From: Trichomonas vaginalis G3
Taxonomy: Eukaryota > Parabasalia > Trichomonadida > Trichomonadidae
Length of the DNA stretch: 64,000 bases
Assembly (NCBI RefSeq): GCF_026262505.1
Contig: NC_067206.1
Coordinates: forward strand, 38,515,660-38,579,659
Direction of reading: 5' to 3'
The notes beneath the pieces were generated by a model, which was given only the letters and a program-made list of their open reading frames with translations, had not been told where the DNA came from and did no database searches. Positions 33,030 through 47,830 of this stretch are shown here, one piece after another (position 1 is the first letter of the stretch; each line of letters starts with the position of its first letter). Position numbers and translations under genes: made by a program.

Positions 33030-36000
33030 ATTTGTCATGACTTCATCGTAAACACTTTGTCAAACTTCTTCGTAAACACTTTGTCATGACTTCATCGTAA
33101 ACACTTTGTCAAACTTCTTCGTAAACACTTTGTCATGACTTCATCGTATATGTTTTGTCAAAACTTCATCGAATTTAAACGTATATGTTTTGTCATGATT
33201 TCTTCGTATATGTTTTGTTATGATTTCTTCGTATATGTTTTGTCAAAACTTCATCGTAAACACTTTGTCAAAACTTCTTCGTAAACACTTTGTCAAAACT
33301 TCTTCGTAAACACTTTGTCAAAACTTCTTCGTAAACACTTTGTCATGACTTCATCGTATATGTTTTGTCAAAACTTCATCGAATTTAAACGTATATGTTT
33401 TGTCATGACTTCATCGTATATGTTTTGTCAAAACTTCATCGTAAACACTTTGTCGAAACTTCTTCGTAAACACTTGTCAAGACTTCATCGTATATGTTTT
33501 GTCAAAACTTCATCGTAAACTAAACGTAAATGTTTTGTTATGACTTCATCGAACTTAACGTATATGTTTTGTCAAAACTTCATCGTATATGTTTGTCAAA
33601 ACTTCATCGTAACTAAACGTAATGTTTTGTTATGACTTCATCGAACTTAAACGTATATGTTTTGTCAAAACTTCATCGAACTTAAACGTATATTTTGTCA
33701 TGATTTCATCGTAAATGTTTTGTTATGACTTCATCGAACTTAAACGTAAATGTTTTGTCGAAACTTCTTCGTAAACACTTTGTCAAAACTTCTTCGTAAA
33801 CACTTTGTCATGACTTCATCGTATATGTTTTGTCAAAACTTCATCGAATTTAAACGTATATGTTTTGTCATGATTCTTCGTATATGTTTTGTTATATTTC
33901 TTCGTATATGTTTTGTCAAAACTTCATCGTAAACACTTTGTCAAAACTTCTTCGTAAACACTTTGTCATGACTTCTTCGTAAATGTTTTGTCATGATTTC
34001 ATCGTAAATGTTTTGTTATGACTTCTTCGTAAATGTTTTGTTATGACTTCATCGAACTTAAACGTATTGTTTTGTCAAAACTTCATCGTAAACCTTTGTC
34101 AAAACTTCTTCGTAAACACTTTGTCATGACTTCATCGTAAACACTTTGTCAAAACTTCTTCGTAAACACTTTGTCATGACTTCAGCGTATATGTTTTGTC
34201 AAAACTTCTTCGTAAACACTTTGTCATGACTTCATCGTAAACACTTTGTCAAAACTTCTTCGTAAACACTTTGTCATGACTTCATCGTATATGTTTTGTC
34301 AAAACTTCATCGAATTTAAACGTATATGTTTTGTCATGATTTCATCGTATATGTTTTGTTATGATTTCTTCGTATATGTTTTGTCAAAACTTCTTCGTAA
34401 ACACTTTGTCATGACTTCATCGTAAACACTTTGTCAAAACTTCTTCGTAAACACTTTGTCATGATTCATCGTATATGTTTTGTCAAAACTTCTTCGTAAA
34501 CACTTTGTCAAAACTTCTTCGTAAACCTTGTCATGACTTCATCGTATATGTTTTGTCAAACTTCAATCCAATTTAAACGTATATGTTTTGTCATGATTTC
34601 ATCGTATATGTTTTGTTATGATTTTTCGTATATGTTTTGTCAAAACTTCATCGTAAACACTTTGTCAAAACTTCTTCGTAAACACTTTGTCATGACTTCT
34701 TCGTAAATGTTTTGTCATGATTTCATCGTAAATGTTTTGTTATGACTTCTTCGTAAATGTTTTGTCATGACTTCATCGTAATGTTTTGTTATGACTATCG
34801 AACTTAAACGTAAATGTTTTGTCGAAACTTCTTCGTAAACACTTTGTCAAAACTTCATCGTATATGTTTTGTCAAAACTTCATCGAACTTAAACGTATAT
34901 GTTTTGTCAAAAATTCATCGTAAACACTTTGTCAAAACTTCTTCGTAAACACTTTGTCATGACTTCATCGTATATGTTTTGTCAAAACTTCTTCGTAAAC
35001 ACTTTGTCATGACTTCTTCGTAAACACTTTGTCAAAACTTCTTCGTAAACACTTTGTCATGACTTCATCGTATATGTTTTGTCAAAATTCATCGAATTTA
35101 AACGTATATGTTTTGTCATGATTTATCGTATATGTTTGTTATGATTTCTTCGTATATGTTTTGTCAAAACTTCTTCGTAAACACTTTGTCAAAACTTCTT
35201 CGTAAACACTTTGTCATGACTTCTTCGTAAATGTTTTGTCATGATTTCATCGTAAATGTTTTGTTATGACTTCTTCGTAAATGTTTTGTCATGACTTCAT
35301 CGTAAATGTTTTGTTATGACTTCATCGAACTTAAAGTATATGTTTTGTCGAAACTTCTTCGTAAACACTTTGTCAAAACTTCATCGTATATGTTTTGTCA
35401 AAACTTCATCGAACTTAAACGTATATGTTTTGTCAAAACTTCATCGTAAACACTTTGTCAAAATTCTTCGTAAACACTTTGTCATGACTTCATCGTAAAC
35501 ACTTTGTCAAAAACTTCTTCGTAAACACTTTGTCATGACTTCATCGTATATGTTTTGTCAAAAACTTCATCGATTTAAACGTATATGTTTTGTCATGATT
35601 TCATCGTAATGTTGTTATGATTTCTTCGTATATGTTTTGTCAAAACTTCATCGTAAACACTTTGTCAAAACTTCTTCGTAAACACTTTGTCATGACTTCA
35701 TCGTATATGTTTTGTCAAAACTTCTTCGTAAACACTTTGTCATGATTCATCGTAACACTTTGTCAAAACTTCTTCGTAAACACTTTGTCATGACTTCATC
35801 GTATATGTTTGTCAAAACTTCATCGAATTTAAACGTATATGTTTTGTCATGATTTCATCGTATATGTTTTGTTATGATTTCTTCGTATATGTTTTGTCAA
35901 AACTTCATCGTAAACACTTTGTCAAAACTTCTTCGTAAACACTTTGTCAAAACTTCATCGTAAACACTTTGTCAAAACTTCTTCGTATATGTTTTGTCAA

Positions 36001-39000
36001 AACTTCTTCGTAAACACTTTGTCATGACTTCATCGTAAACACTTTGTCAAAACTTCTTCGTACACTTGTCAAGACTTCATCGTATATGTTTTGTCAAAAC
36101 TTCATCGTAAACTAAACGTAAATGTTTTGTTATGACTTCATCGAACTTAAACGTATATGTTTTGTCAAAACTTCATCGTATATGTTTTGTCAAAACTTCA
36201 TCGTAAACTAACGTAAATGTTTTGTTATGACTTCATCGAACTTAAACGTATATGTTTTGTCAAAACTTCATCGAACTTAAACGTATATGTTTTGTCATGA
36301 TTTCATCGTAAATGTTTTGTTATGACTTCATCGAACTTAAACGTAAACACTTTGTCAAAACTTCTTCGTAAACACTTTGTCATGACTTCATCGTATATGT
36401 TTGTCAAAACTTCATCGAATTTAAACGTATATGTTTTGTCATGATTTCTTCGTATATGTTTTGTTATGATTTCTTCGTATATGTTTTGTCAAAACTTCAT
36501 CGTAAACACTTTGTCAAAACTTCTTCGTAAACACTTTGTCATGACTTCTTCGTAAATGTTTTGTCATGATTTCATCGTAAATGTTTTGTTATGACTTCTT
36601 CGTAAATGTTTTGTTATGACTTCATCGAACTTAAACGTATATGTTTTGTCAAAACTTCATCGTAAACACTTTGTCAAAACTTCTTCGTAAACACTTTGTC
36701 ATGACTTCATCGTAAACACTTTGTCAAAACTTCTTCGTAAACACTTTGTCATGACTTCAGCGTATATGTTTTGTCAAAACTTCTTCGTAAACACTTTGTC
36801 ATGACTTCATCGTATATGTTTTGTCAAAACTTCTTCGTAAACACTTTGTCATGACTTCATCGTAAACACTTTGTCAAAACTTCTTCGTAAACACTTTGTC
36901 ATGACTTCATCGTATATGTTTTGTCAAAACTTCTTCGTAAACACTTTGTCATGACTTCTTCGTAAACACTTTGTCATGACTTCAGCGTATATGTTTTGTC
37001 AAAACTTCTTCGTAAACACTTTGTCATGACTTCATCGTAAACACTTTGTCAAAACTTCTTCGTAAACACTTTGTCATGACTTCATCGTATATGTTTTGTC
37101 AAAACTTCATCGAATTTAAACGTATATGTTTTGTCATGATTTCTTCGTATATGTTTTGTTATGATTTCTTCGTATATGTTTTGTCAAAACTTCATCGTAA
37201 ACACTTTGTCAAAACTTCTTCGTAAACACTTTGTCATGACTTCATCGTAAACACTTTGTCAAAACTTCTTCGTAAACACTTTGTCATGACTTCATCGTAT
37301 ATGTTTTGTCAAAACTTCTTCGTAAACACTTTGTCATGACTTCATCGTAAACACTTTGTCAAAACTTCTTCGTAAACACTTTGTCATGACTTCATCGTAT
37401 ATGTTTTGTCAAAACTTCTTCGTAAACACTTTGTCATGACTTCTTCGTAAACACTTTGTCAAAACTTCTTCGTAAACACTTTGTCATGACTTCATCGTAT
37501 ATGTTTTGTCAAAACTTCATCGAATTTAAACGTATATGTTTTGTCATGATTTCATCGTATATGTTTTGTTATGATTTCTTCGTATATGTTTTGTCAAAAC
37601 TTCATCGTAAACACTTTGTCAAAACTTCTTCGTAAACACTTTGTCATGACTTCATCGTAAACACTTTGTCAAAACTTCTTCGTAAACACTTTGTCATGAC
37701 TTCATCGTATATGTTTTGTCAAAACTTCATCGAATTTAAACGTATATGTTTTGTCATGATTTCTTCGTATATGTTTTGTTATGATTTCTTCGTAAATGCT
37801 TTGTCGAAACTTCTCCGTAAACACTTTGTCAAGACTTCATCGTATATGTTTTGTCAAAACTTCATCGTAAACTAAACGTAAATGTTTTGTTATGACTTCA
37901 TCGAACTTAAACGTATATGTTTTGTCAAAACTTCATCGAACTTAAACGTATATGTTTTGTCATGATTTCATCGTAAATGTTTTTGTTATGACTTCATCGA
38001 ACTTAAACGTAAATGTTTTGTCGAAACTTCTTCGTAAACACTTTGTCAAAACTTCATCGTAAACACTTTGTCATGACTTCATCGTATATGTTTTGTCAAA
38101 ACTTCATCGAATTTAAACGTATATGTTTTGTCATGATTTCTTCGTATATGTTTTGTTATGATTTCTTCGTAAATGCTTTGTCGAAACTTCTTCGTAAACA
38201 CTTTGTCAAGACTTCATCGTATATGTTTTGTCAAAACTTCATCGAATTTAAACGTATATGTTTTGTCATGATTTCATCGTATATGTTTTGTTATGATTTC
38301 TTCGTATATGTTTTGTCAAAATTCATCGTAAACACTTGTCAAACTTCTTCGTAAACACTTTGTCATGACTTCATCGTATATGTTTTGTCAAAACTTCTTC
38401 GTAAACACTTTGTCATGACTTCATCGTAACACTTTGTCAAACTTCTTCGTAAACACTTTGTCATGACTTCATCGTATATGTTTTGTCAAAACTTCATCGA
38501 ATTTAAACGTATATGTTTTGTCATGATTTCTTCGTATATGTTTTGTTATGATTTCTTCGTAAATGCTTTGTCGAAACTTCTTCGTAAACACTTTGTCATG
38601 ACTTCATCGTATATGTTTTGTCAAAACTTCATCGAATTTAAACGTATATGTTTTGTCATGATTTCTTCGTATATGTTTTGTCAAAACTTCATCGTAAACA
38701 CTTTGTCAAAACTTCTTCGTAAACACTTTGTCAAAACTTCATCGTAAACACTTTGTCAAAACTTCTTCGTATATGTTTTGTCAAAACTTCTTCGTAAACA
38801 CTTTGTCATGACTTCATCGTAAACACTTTGTCAAAACTTCTTCGTAAACACTTTGTCAAGACTTCATCGTATATGTTTGTCAAAACTTCATCGTAACTAA
38901 ACGTAAAGTTTGTTATGACTCATCGAACTTAAACTAGATTTTTGTCAAAAACTTCATCGTATATGTTTTGTCAAAACTTCATCGTAAACTAAACGTAAAT

Positions 39001-42000
39001 GTTTTGTTATGACTTCATCGAACTTAAACGTATATGTTTGTCAAAACTTCATCGAACTTAAACTTATATGTTTTGTCATGATTCATCGTAAATGTTTTGT
39101 TAACTTCATCGAACTTAAACGTAAATGTTTTGTCGAAACTTCTTCGTAAACACTTTGTCAAAACTTCATCGTAAACACTTTGTCATGACTTCATCGTATA
39201 TGTTTGTCAAAACTTCATCGAATTTAAAACGTATATGTTTTGTCATGATTTCTTCGTATATGTTTTGTTATGATTTCTTCGTATATGTTTGTCAAAACTT
39301 CATCGTAAACACTTTGTCAAAAACTTCATCGTATATGTTTGTCATGACTTCTTCGTAAATGTTTGTCATGATTCATCGTAAATGTTTGTTATGACTTCTT
39401 CGTAAATTTTGTTATGACTTCATCGAACTTAAACGTATATGTTTGTCAAAACTTCATCGTAAACACTTTGTCAAAACTTCTTCGTAAACACTTGTCATGA
39501 CTTCATCGTAAACATTGTCAAAACTTCTTCGTAAACACTTTGTCATGACTCAGCGTATATGTTTTCAAAACTTCTCGTAAACACTTTGTCATGACTTCAT
39601 CGTATATTTTTGTCAAAACTTCTTCGTAAACACTTGTCATGACTTCATCGTAAACACTTTTGTCAAAACTTCTTCGTAAACACTTTTCATGACTTCATCG
39701 TATATGTTTGTCAAAACTTCTTCGTAAACACTTTGTCAGACTTCTTCGTAAACACTTTGTCATGACTTCAGCGTATATGTTTGTCAAAACTTCTTCGTAA
39801 AACACTTTGTCATGACTCATCGTAAACACTTTGTCAAAAACTCTTCTTAAACACTTGTCATGACTTCATCGTATATTTTGTCAAAACTTCATCGAATTAA
39901 ACGTATATGTTTTGTCATGATTTCTTCGTATATGTTTGTTATGATTTCTTCGTATATGTTTGTCAAAACTTCATCTAAACACCTTTGTCAAAACTTCTTC
40001 GTAAACACTTTGTCATGACTTCATCGTAAACACTTTGTCAAAACTTCTTCGTAAACACTTGTCATGACTTCTCGTATATGTGTCAAAACTTCTTCGTAAA
40101 CACTTTGTCATGACTTCATCGTAAACACTTTGTCAAAACTTCTCGTAAACACTTTGTCAAAACTTCTTCGTAAACACTTTGTCATGACTTCTTCGTAAAC
40201 ACTTTGTCAAAACTCTTCGTAAACACTTTGTCATGACTTCATCGTATATGTTTGTCAAAACTTCATCGAATTTAAACGTATATGTTTGTCATGATTCATC
40301 GTATATGTTTTGTTATGATTTCTTCGTATATGTTTGTCAAAACTTCATCGTAAACACTTTGTCAAAACTTCTTCGTAAACACTTTGTCATGACTTCATCG
40401 TAAACACTTTGTCAAAACTTCTTCGTAAACACTTGTCATGACTTCATCGTATATGTTTTGTCAAAACTTCATCGAATTAAACGTATATGTTTTGTCATGA
40501 TTTCTTCGTATATGTTTTGTTATGATTTCTTCGTAAATGCTTTGTCGAAACTTCTCCGTAAACACTTTGTCAAGACTTCATCGTATAGTTTGTCAAAACT
40601 TCATCGTAAACTAAACGTAAATGTTTTGTTATGACTTCATCGAACTTAAACGTATATGTTTTGTCAAAACTTCATCGAACTTAAACGTATATGTTTGTCA
40701 TGATTTCATCGTAAATGTTTTGTTATGACTTCATCGAACTTAAACGTAAATGTTTTGTCGAAACTTCTTCGTAAACACTTTGTCAAAACTTCTTCGTAAA
40801 CACTTTGTCATGACTTCATCGTATATGTTTTGTCAAAACTTCATCGAATTTAAACGTATAGTTTTGTCATGATTTCATCGTATATTTTGTTATGATTTTT
40901 CGTATATGTTTTGTCAAAACTTCATCGTAAACACTTGTCAAAACTTCTTCGTAAACACTTTGTCATGACTTCTTCGTAAATGTTTTGTCATGATTTCATC
41001 GTAAATGTTTTGTTATGACTTCTTCGTAAATGTTTTGTCATGACTTCATCGTAAATGTTTTGTTATGACTTCATCGAACTTAAACGTATATGTTTTGTCA
41101 AAACTTCATCGTAAACACTTTGTCATGACTTCATCGTATATGTTTGTCAAACTTCATCGAATTTAAACGTATATGTTTTGTCATGATTTCTCGTATATTT
41201 TGTTATGATTTCTTCGATATGTTTGTCAAAACTTCATCGTAAACACTTTGTCAAAACTTCATCGTATATGTTTTGTCATGACTTCTTCGTAAATGTTTTG
41301 TCATGATTTCATCGTAAATGTTTTGTTATGACTTCTTCGTAAATGTTTTGTTATGACTTCATCGAACTTAAACGTATATTTGTCAAAACTTCATCGTAAA
41401 CACTTTGTCAAAACTTCTTCGTAAACACTTTGTCATGACTTCATCGTAAACACTTTTCAAAACTTCTTCGTAAACACTTGTCATGACTTCAGCGTATATG
41501 TTTTGTCAAAACTTCTTCGTAAACACTTTGTCATGACTTCTTCGTATATTTTGTCAAAACTCTTCGTAAACACTTTGTCATGACTCATCGTAAACACTTT
41601 GTCAAAACTCTTCGTAAACACTTGTCATGACTTCATCGTATATGTTTTGTCAAAACTTCTTCGTAAACACTTTGTCATGACTTCTTCGTAAAACACTTTT
41701 CATGACTTCACGCGTATATTTTGTCAAACTTCTTCGTAAACACTTTGTCATGACTTCATCGTAAACACTTTGTCAAAACTTCTTCGTAAACACTTTGTCA
41801 TGACTTCATCGTATATGTTTTGTCAAACTTCAATCGAATTTAAACGTATATGTTTTGTCATGATTTCTTCGTATATGTTTTGTTATGATTTCTTCGTATA
41901 TGTTTTGTCAAAACTTCATCGTAAACACTTTGTCAAAACTTCTTCGTAAACACTTTGTCATGACTTCATCGTAAACACTTTGTCAAAACTTCTTCGTAAA

Positions 42001-45000
42001 CACTTTGTCATGACTTCATCGTATATGTTTTGTCAAACTTCTTCGTAAAACACTTTGTCATGACTTCATCGTAAACACTTTGTCAAAACTTCTTCGTAAA
42101 CACTTTTCAAAACTTCTTCGTAAACACTTTGTCAAAACTTCTTCGTAAACACTTTGTCATGACTTCTTCGTAAACACTTTGTCAAAACTCTTCGTAAACA
42201 CTTTGTCATGACTTCATCGTATATTTTTCAAAACTTCATCGAATTTAAACGTATATGTTTTGTCATGATTTCATCGTATATGTTTTTTTATGATTTCTTC
42301 GTATATTTTGTCAAAACTTCATCGTAAACACTTTGTCAAAACTTCTTCGTAAACACTTTGTCATGACTTCATCGTAAACACTTTCAAAACTTCTTCGTAA
42401 ACACTTTGTCATGACTTCATCGTATATGTTTTGTCAAAACTTCATCGAATTTAAATATATGTTTTGTCATGATTTCTTCGTATATGTTTTGTTATATTTC
42501 TTCGTAAATGCTTTTGTCGAAACTTCTCCGTAAACACTTTGTCAAGACTTCATCGTATATGTTTTTGAAAACTTCATCGTAAACTAAACGTAAATGTTTT
42601 TTATGACTTCATCGAACTTAAACGTATATGTTTTGTCAAAACTTCATCGAACTTAAACGTATATTTTTGTCATGATTTCATCGTAAATGTTTTGTTATGA
42701 CTTCATCGAAACTTAAACGTAAATGTTTTGTCGAAACTTCTTCGTAAACACTTTGTCAAAACTTCTTCGTAAACACTTGTCATGACTTCATCGTATATGT
42801 TTTGTCAAAACTTCATCGAATTTAAACGTATATGTTTTGTCATGATTTCATCGTATATGTTTTGTTATGATTTCTTCGTATATGTTTTGTCAAAACTTCA
42901 TCGTAAACACTTTGTCAAAACTTCTTCGTAAACACTTTGTCATGACTTCTTCGTAAATGTTTTGTCATGATTTCATCGTAAATGTTTTGTTATGACTTCT
43001 TCGTAAATGTTTTGTCATGACTTCATCGTAAATGTTTTGTTATGACTTCATCGAACTTAAACGTATATGTTTTGTCGAAACTTCTTCGTAAACACTTTGT
43101 CATGACTTCATCGTATATGTTTTGTCAAAACTTCATCGAACTTAAACGTATATGTTTTGTCAAAACTTCATCGTAAACACTTTGTCAAAACTTCTTCGTA
43201 AACACTTTGTCATGACTTCATCCTAAACACTTTGTCAAAACTTCTTCGTAAACACTTTGTCATGATTTCTTCGTATATGTTTTGTCAAAACTTCTTCGTA
43301 AACACTTTGTCATGACTTCATCGTATATGTTTTGTTATGATTTCTTCGTATATGTTTTGTTATGATTTCTTCGTAAATGGTTTGTCGAAACTTCTTCGTA
43401 AACACTTTGTCATGACTTCATCGTATATGTTTTGTCAAAACTTCATCGAATTTAAACGTATATGTTTTGTCATGATTTCTTCGTATATGTTTTGTTATGA
43501 TTTCTTCGTATATGTTTTGTCAAAACTTCATCGTAAACACTTTGTCAAAACTTCTTCGTAAAACACTTTGTCATGACTTCATCGTATATTTTTGTCAAAA
43601 CTTCTTCGTAAACACTTTGTCATGACTTCATCGTAAACACTTTGTCAAAACTTCTTCGTAAACACTTTGTCATGACTTCATCGTATATGTTTTGTCAAAA
43701 CTTCATCGAATTTAAACGTATATGTTTGTCATGATTTCATCGTATATTTTTGTTATGATTTTTCGTATATGTTTTGTCAAAACTTCATCGTAAACACTTT
43801 GTCAAAACTTCTTCGTAAACACTTTGTCAAAACTTCATCGTAAACACTTTGTCAAAACTTCATCGTAAACACTTGTCAAAACTTCTTCGTAAACTTTGTC
43901 ATGACTTCTTCGTATATGTTTGTCAAAACTTCTTCGTAAACACTTTGTCATGACTTCATCGTAAACACTTTGTCAAAACTTCTTCGTAAACACTTTGTCA
44001 AGACTTCATCGTATATGTTTGTCAAAACTTCATCGTAAACTAAACGTAAATTTTTGTTATGACTTCATCGAACTTAAACGTATATGTTTTGTCAAAACTT
44101 CATCGTATATGTTTTGTCAAAACTTCATCGTAAACTAAACGTAAATGTTTTTGTTATGACTTCATCGAACTTAAACGTATATGTTTTGTCAAAAACTTCA
44201 TCGAACTTAAACGTATATGTTTGTCATGATTTCATCGTAAATGTTTGTTATGACTTCATCGAACTTAAACGTAAATGTTTTGTCGAAACTTCTTCGTAAA
44301 CACTTTGTCAAAACTTTTCGTAAACACTTTGTATGACTTCATCGTATATGTTTTGTCAAAACTTCATCGAATTTAAACGTATATGTTTTGTCATGATTTC
44401 ATCGTATATGTTTTGTTATGATTTCTTCGTATATGTTTTGTCAAAACTTCATCGTAAACACTTTGTCAAAACTTCTTCGTAAACACTTTGTCAAAACTTC
44501 ATCGTAAACACTTTGTCAAAACTTCATCGTAAACACTTTGTCAAAACTTCTTCGTAAAACTTTGATGACTTCTTCGTATAATGTTTTGTCAAAACTTCTT
44601 CGTAAACACTTTGTCATGACTTCATCGTAAACACTTTGTCAAAACTTCTTCGTAAACACTTTGTCAAGACTTCATCGTATATGTTTTGTCAAAACTTCAT
44701 CGTAAACTAAACGTAAATGTTTTGTTATGACTTCATCGAACTTAAACGTATATGTTTTGTCAAAACTTCATCGTATATGTTTGTCAAAACTTCATCGTAA
44801 ACTAAACGTAAATGTTTTGTTATGACTTCATCGAACTTAAACGTATATGTTTTGTCAAAACTTCATCGAACTTAAACGTATATGTTTTGTCATGATTTCA
44901 TCGTAAATGTTTTGTTATGACTTCATCGAACTTAAACGTAAATGTTTTGTCGAAACTTCTTCGTAAACACTTTGTCATGACTTCATCGTATATGTTTTGT

Positions 45001-47830
45001 CAAAACTTCATCGAATTTAAACGTATATGTTTTGTCATGATTTCATCGTATATGTTTTGTTATAATTTCTTCGTATATGTTTTGTTATGACTTCATCGAA
45101 CTTAAACGTAAACACTTTGTCAAAACTTCTTCGTAAACACTTTGTCATGACTTCATCGTATAATGTTTTGTCAAAACTTCATCGAATTTAAACGTATATG
45201 TTTTGTCATGATTTCTTCGTATATGTTTTGTTATGATTTCTTCGTATATGTTTTTGTCAAAACTTCATCGTAAACACTTTGTCAAACTTCAATTCGTATA
45301 TGTTTTGTCATGATTCTTCGTAAATGTTTTGTCATGATTTCATCGTAAATGTTTTGTTATGACTTCTTCGTAAATGTTTTGTTATGACTTCATCGAACTT
45401 AAACGTATATGTTTTGTCAAAACTTCATCGTATATGTTTTGTCAAAACTTCATCGTAAACTAAACGTAAATGTTTTGTTATGACTTCATCGAACTTAAAC
45501 GTATATGTTTTGTCAAAACTTCATCGAACTTAAACGTATATGTTTTGTCATGATTTCTCGTAAATGTTTTGTTTATGACTTCATCGAACTTAAACGTAAA
45601 TGTTTTTGTCGAAACTTCTTCGTAAACACTTTGTCATGACTTCATCGTATATGTTTTGTCAAAACTTCATCGAATTTAAACGTATATGTTTTGTCATGAT
45701 TTCATCGTATATGTTTTGTCATGATTTCATCGTAAATGTTTTGTTATGACTTCATCGAACTTAAACGTAAACACTTTGTCAAAACTTCTTCGTAAACACT
45801 TTGTCATGACTTCATCGTATATGTTTTGTCAAAACTTCATCGAATTTAAACGTATATGTTTTGTCATGATTTCTTCGTATATGTTTTGTTATGATTTCTT
45901 CGTATATGTTTTGTCAAAACTTCATCGTAAACACTTTGTCAAAACTTCATCGTATATGTTTTGTCATGACTTCTTCGTAAATGTTTTGTCATGATTTCAT
46001 CGTAAATGTTTTGTTATGACTTCTTCGTAAATGTTTTGTTATGACTTCATCGAACTTAAACGTATATGTTTTGTCAAAACTTCATCGTAAACACTTTGTC
46101 AAAACTTCTTCGTAAACACTTTGTCATGACTTCATCGTAAACACTTTGTCAAAACTTCTTCGTAAACACTTTGTCATGACTTCATCGTATATGTTTTGTC
46201 AAAACTTCTTCGTAAACACTTTGTCATGACTTCATCGTAAACACTTTGTCAAAACTTCTTCGTAAACACTTTGTCATGACTTCATCGTATATGTTTTGTC
46301 AAAACTTCATCGAATTTAACGTATATGTTTTGTCATGATTTCATCGTATATGTTTTGTTATGATTTCTTCGTATATGTTTTGTCAAAACTTCATCGTAAA
46401 CACTTTGTCAAAACTTCTTCGTAAACACTTTGTCATGACTTCATCGTAAACACTTTGTCAAAACTTCTTCCGTAAACACTTTGTCATGACTTCATCGTAT
46501 ATGTTTTGTCAAAACTTCTTCGTAAACACTTTGTCATGACTTCATCGTAAACACTTTGTCAAAACTTCTTCGTAAACACTTTGTCATGACTTCATCGTAT
46601 ATGTTTTGTCAAAACTTCTTCGTAAACACTTTGTCATGACTTCTTCGTAAACACTTTGTCAAAACTTCTTCGTAAACACTTTGTCATGACTTCATCGTAT
46701 ATGTTTTGTCAAAACTTCATCGAATTTAAACGTATATGTTTTGTCATGATTTCATCGTATATGTTTTGTTATGATTTCTTCGTATATGTTTTGTCAAAAC
46801 TTCATCGTATATGTTTTGTCAAAACTTCTTCGTAAACACTTTGTCATGACTTCTTCGTAAACACTTTGTCAAAACTTCTTCGTAAACACTTTGTCATGAC
46901 TTCATCGTATATGTTTTGTCAAAACTTCATCGAATTTAAACGTATATGTTTTGTCATGATTTCATCGTATATGTTTTGTTATGATTTCTTCGTATATGTT
47001 TTGTCAAAACTTCATCGTAAACACTTTGTCAAAACTTCTTCGTAAACACTTTGTCATGACTTCATCGTAAACACTTTGTCAAAACTTCTTCGTAACACTT
47101 TGTCATGACTTCATCGTATATGTTTTGTCAAAACTTCATCGAATTTAAACGTATATGTTTTGTCATGATTTCATCGTATATGTTTTGTTATGATTTCTTC
47201 GTATATGTTTTGTCAAAACTTCATCGTAAACACTTTGTCATGACTTCATCGTAAACACTTTGTCAAAACTTCTTCGTAAACACTTTGTCATGACTTCATC
47301 GTATATGTTTTGTCAAAACTTCATCGAATTTAAACGTATATGTTTTGTCATGATTTCATCGTATATGTTTTGTTATGATTTCTTCGTATATGTTTTGTCA
47401 AAACTTCATCGTAAACACTTTGTCAAAACTTCTTCGTAAACACTTTGTCATGACTTCATCGTAAACACTTTGTCAAAACTTCTTCGTAAACACTTTGTCA
47501 TGACTTCATCGTATATGTTTTGTCAAAACTTCTTCGTAAACACTTTGTCATGACTTCATCGTAAACACTTTGTCAAAACTTCTTCGTAAACACTTTGTCA
47601 TGACTTCATCGTATATGTTTTGTCAAACTTCTTCGTAAACACTTTGTCATGACTTCATCGTAAACACTTTGTCAAACTTCTTCGTAAACACTTTGTCATG
47701 ACTTCATCGTATATGTTTTGTCAAAACTTCATCGAATTTAAACGTATATGTTTTGTCATGATTCATCGTATATGTTTTGTTATGATTTCTTTCGTATATG
47801 TTTTGTCAAAACTTCATCGTAAACACTTTG
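33030..47830. other. Indel-rich stretch of the satellite, probable consensus errors
   Basis: Inside the array, one-base losses in homopolymers become common (TGTTTGTC for TGTTTTGTC, AAACACTTGTC for AAACACTTTGTC, TATATTTTGTC). They are most dense at 38,300-42,700, moderate around 33,000-36,100 and 43,560-45,600, and sparse outside. Array before 33.0 kb and after 47.8 kb is almost free of them. The pattern is what unpolished nanopore-type reads leave in an unmappable repeat. Confidence 0.7.
36757..42530 (+). repeat. Triplicated higher-order repeat marked by rare variants
   Basis: The rare slot variant CTTCAGCG occurs in pairs about 220 bases apart at ~36757/36981, ~39550/39768 and ~41489/41709, and the rare CTTCTCCG occurs about 1.0-1.05 kb after the first of each pair, at ~37812, ~40553 and ~42525. 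This marks three copies of a long higher-order unit, spaced about 2.75 and 2.0 kb. A lone CTTCAGCG at 34181 may be a fourth, older copy. Confidence 0.7.
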
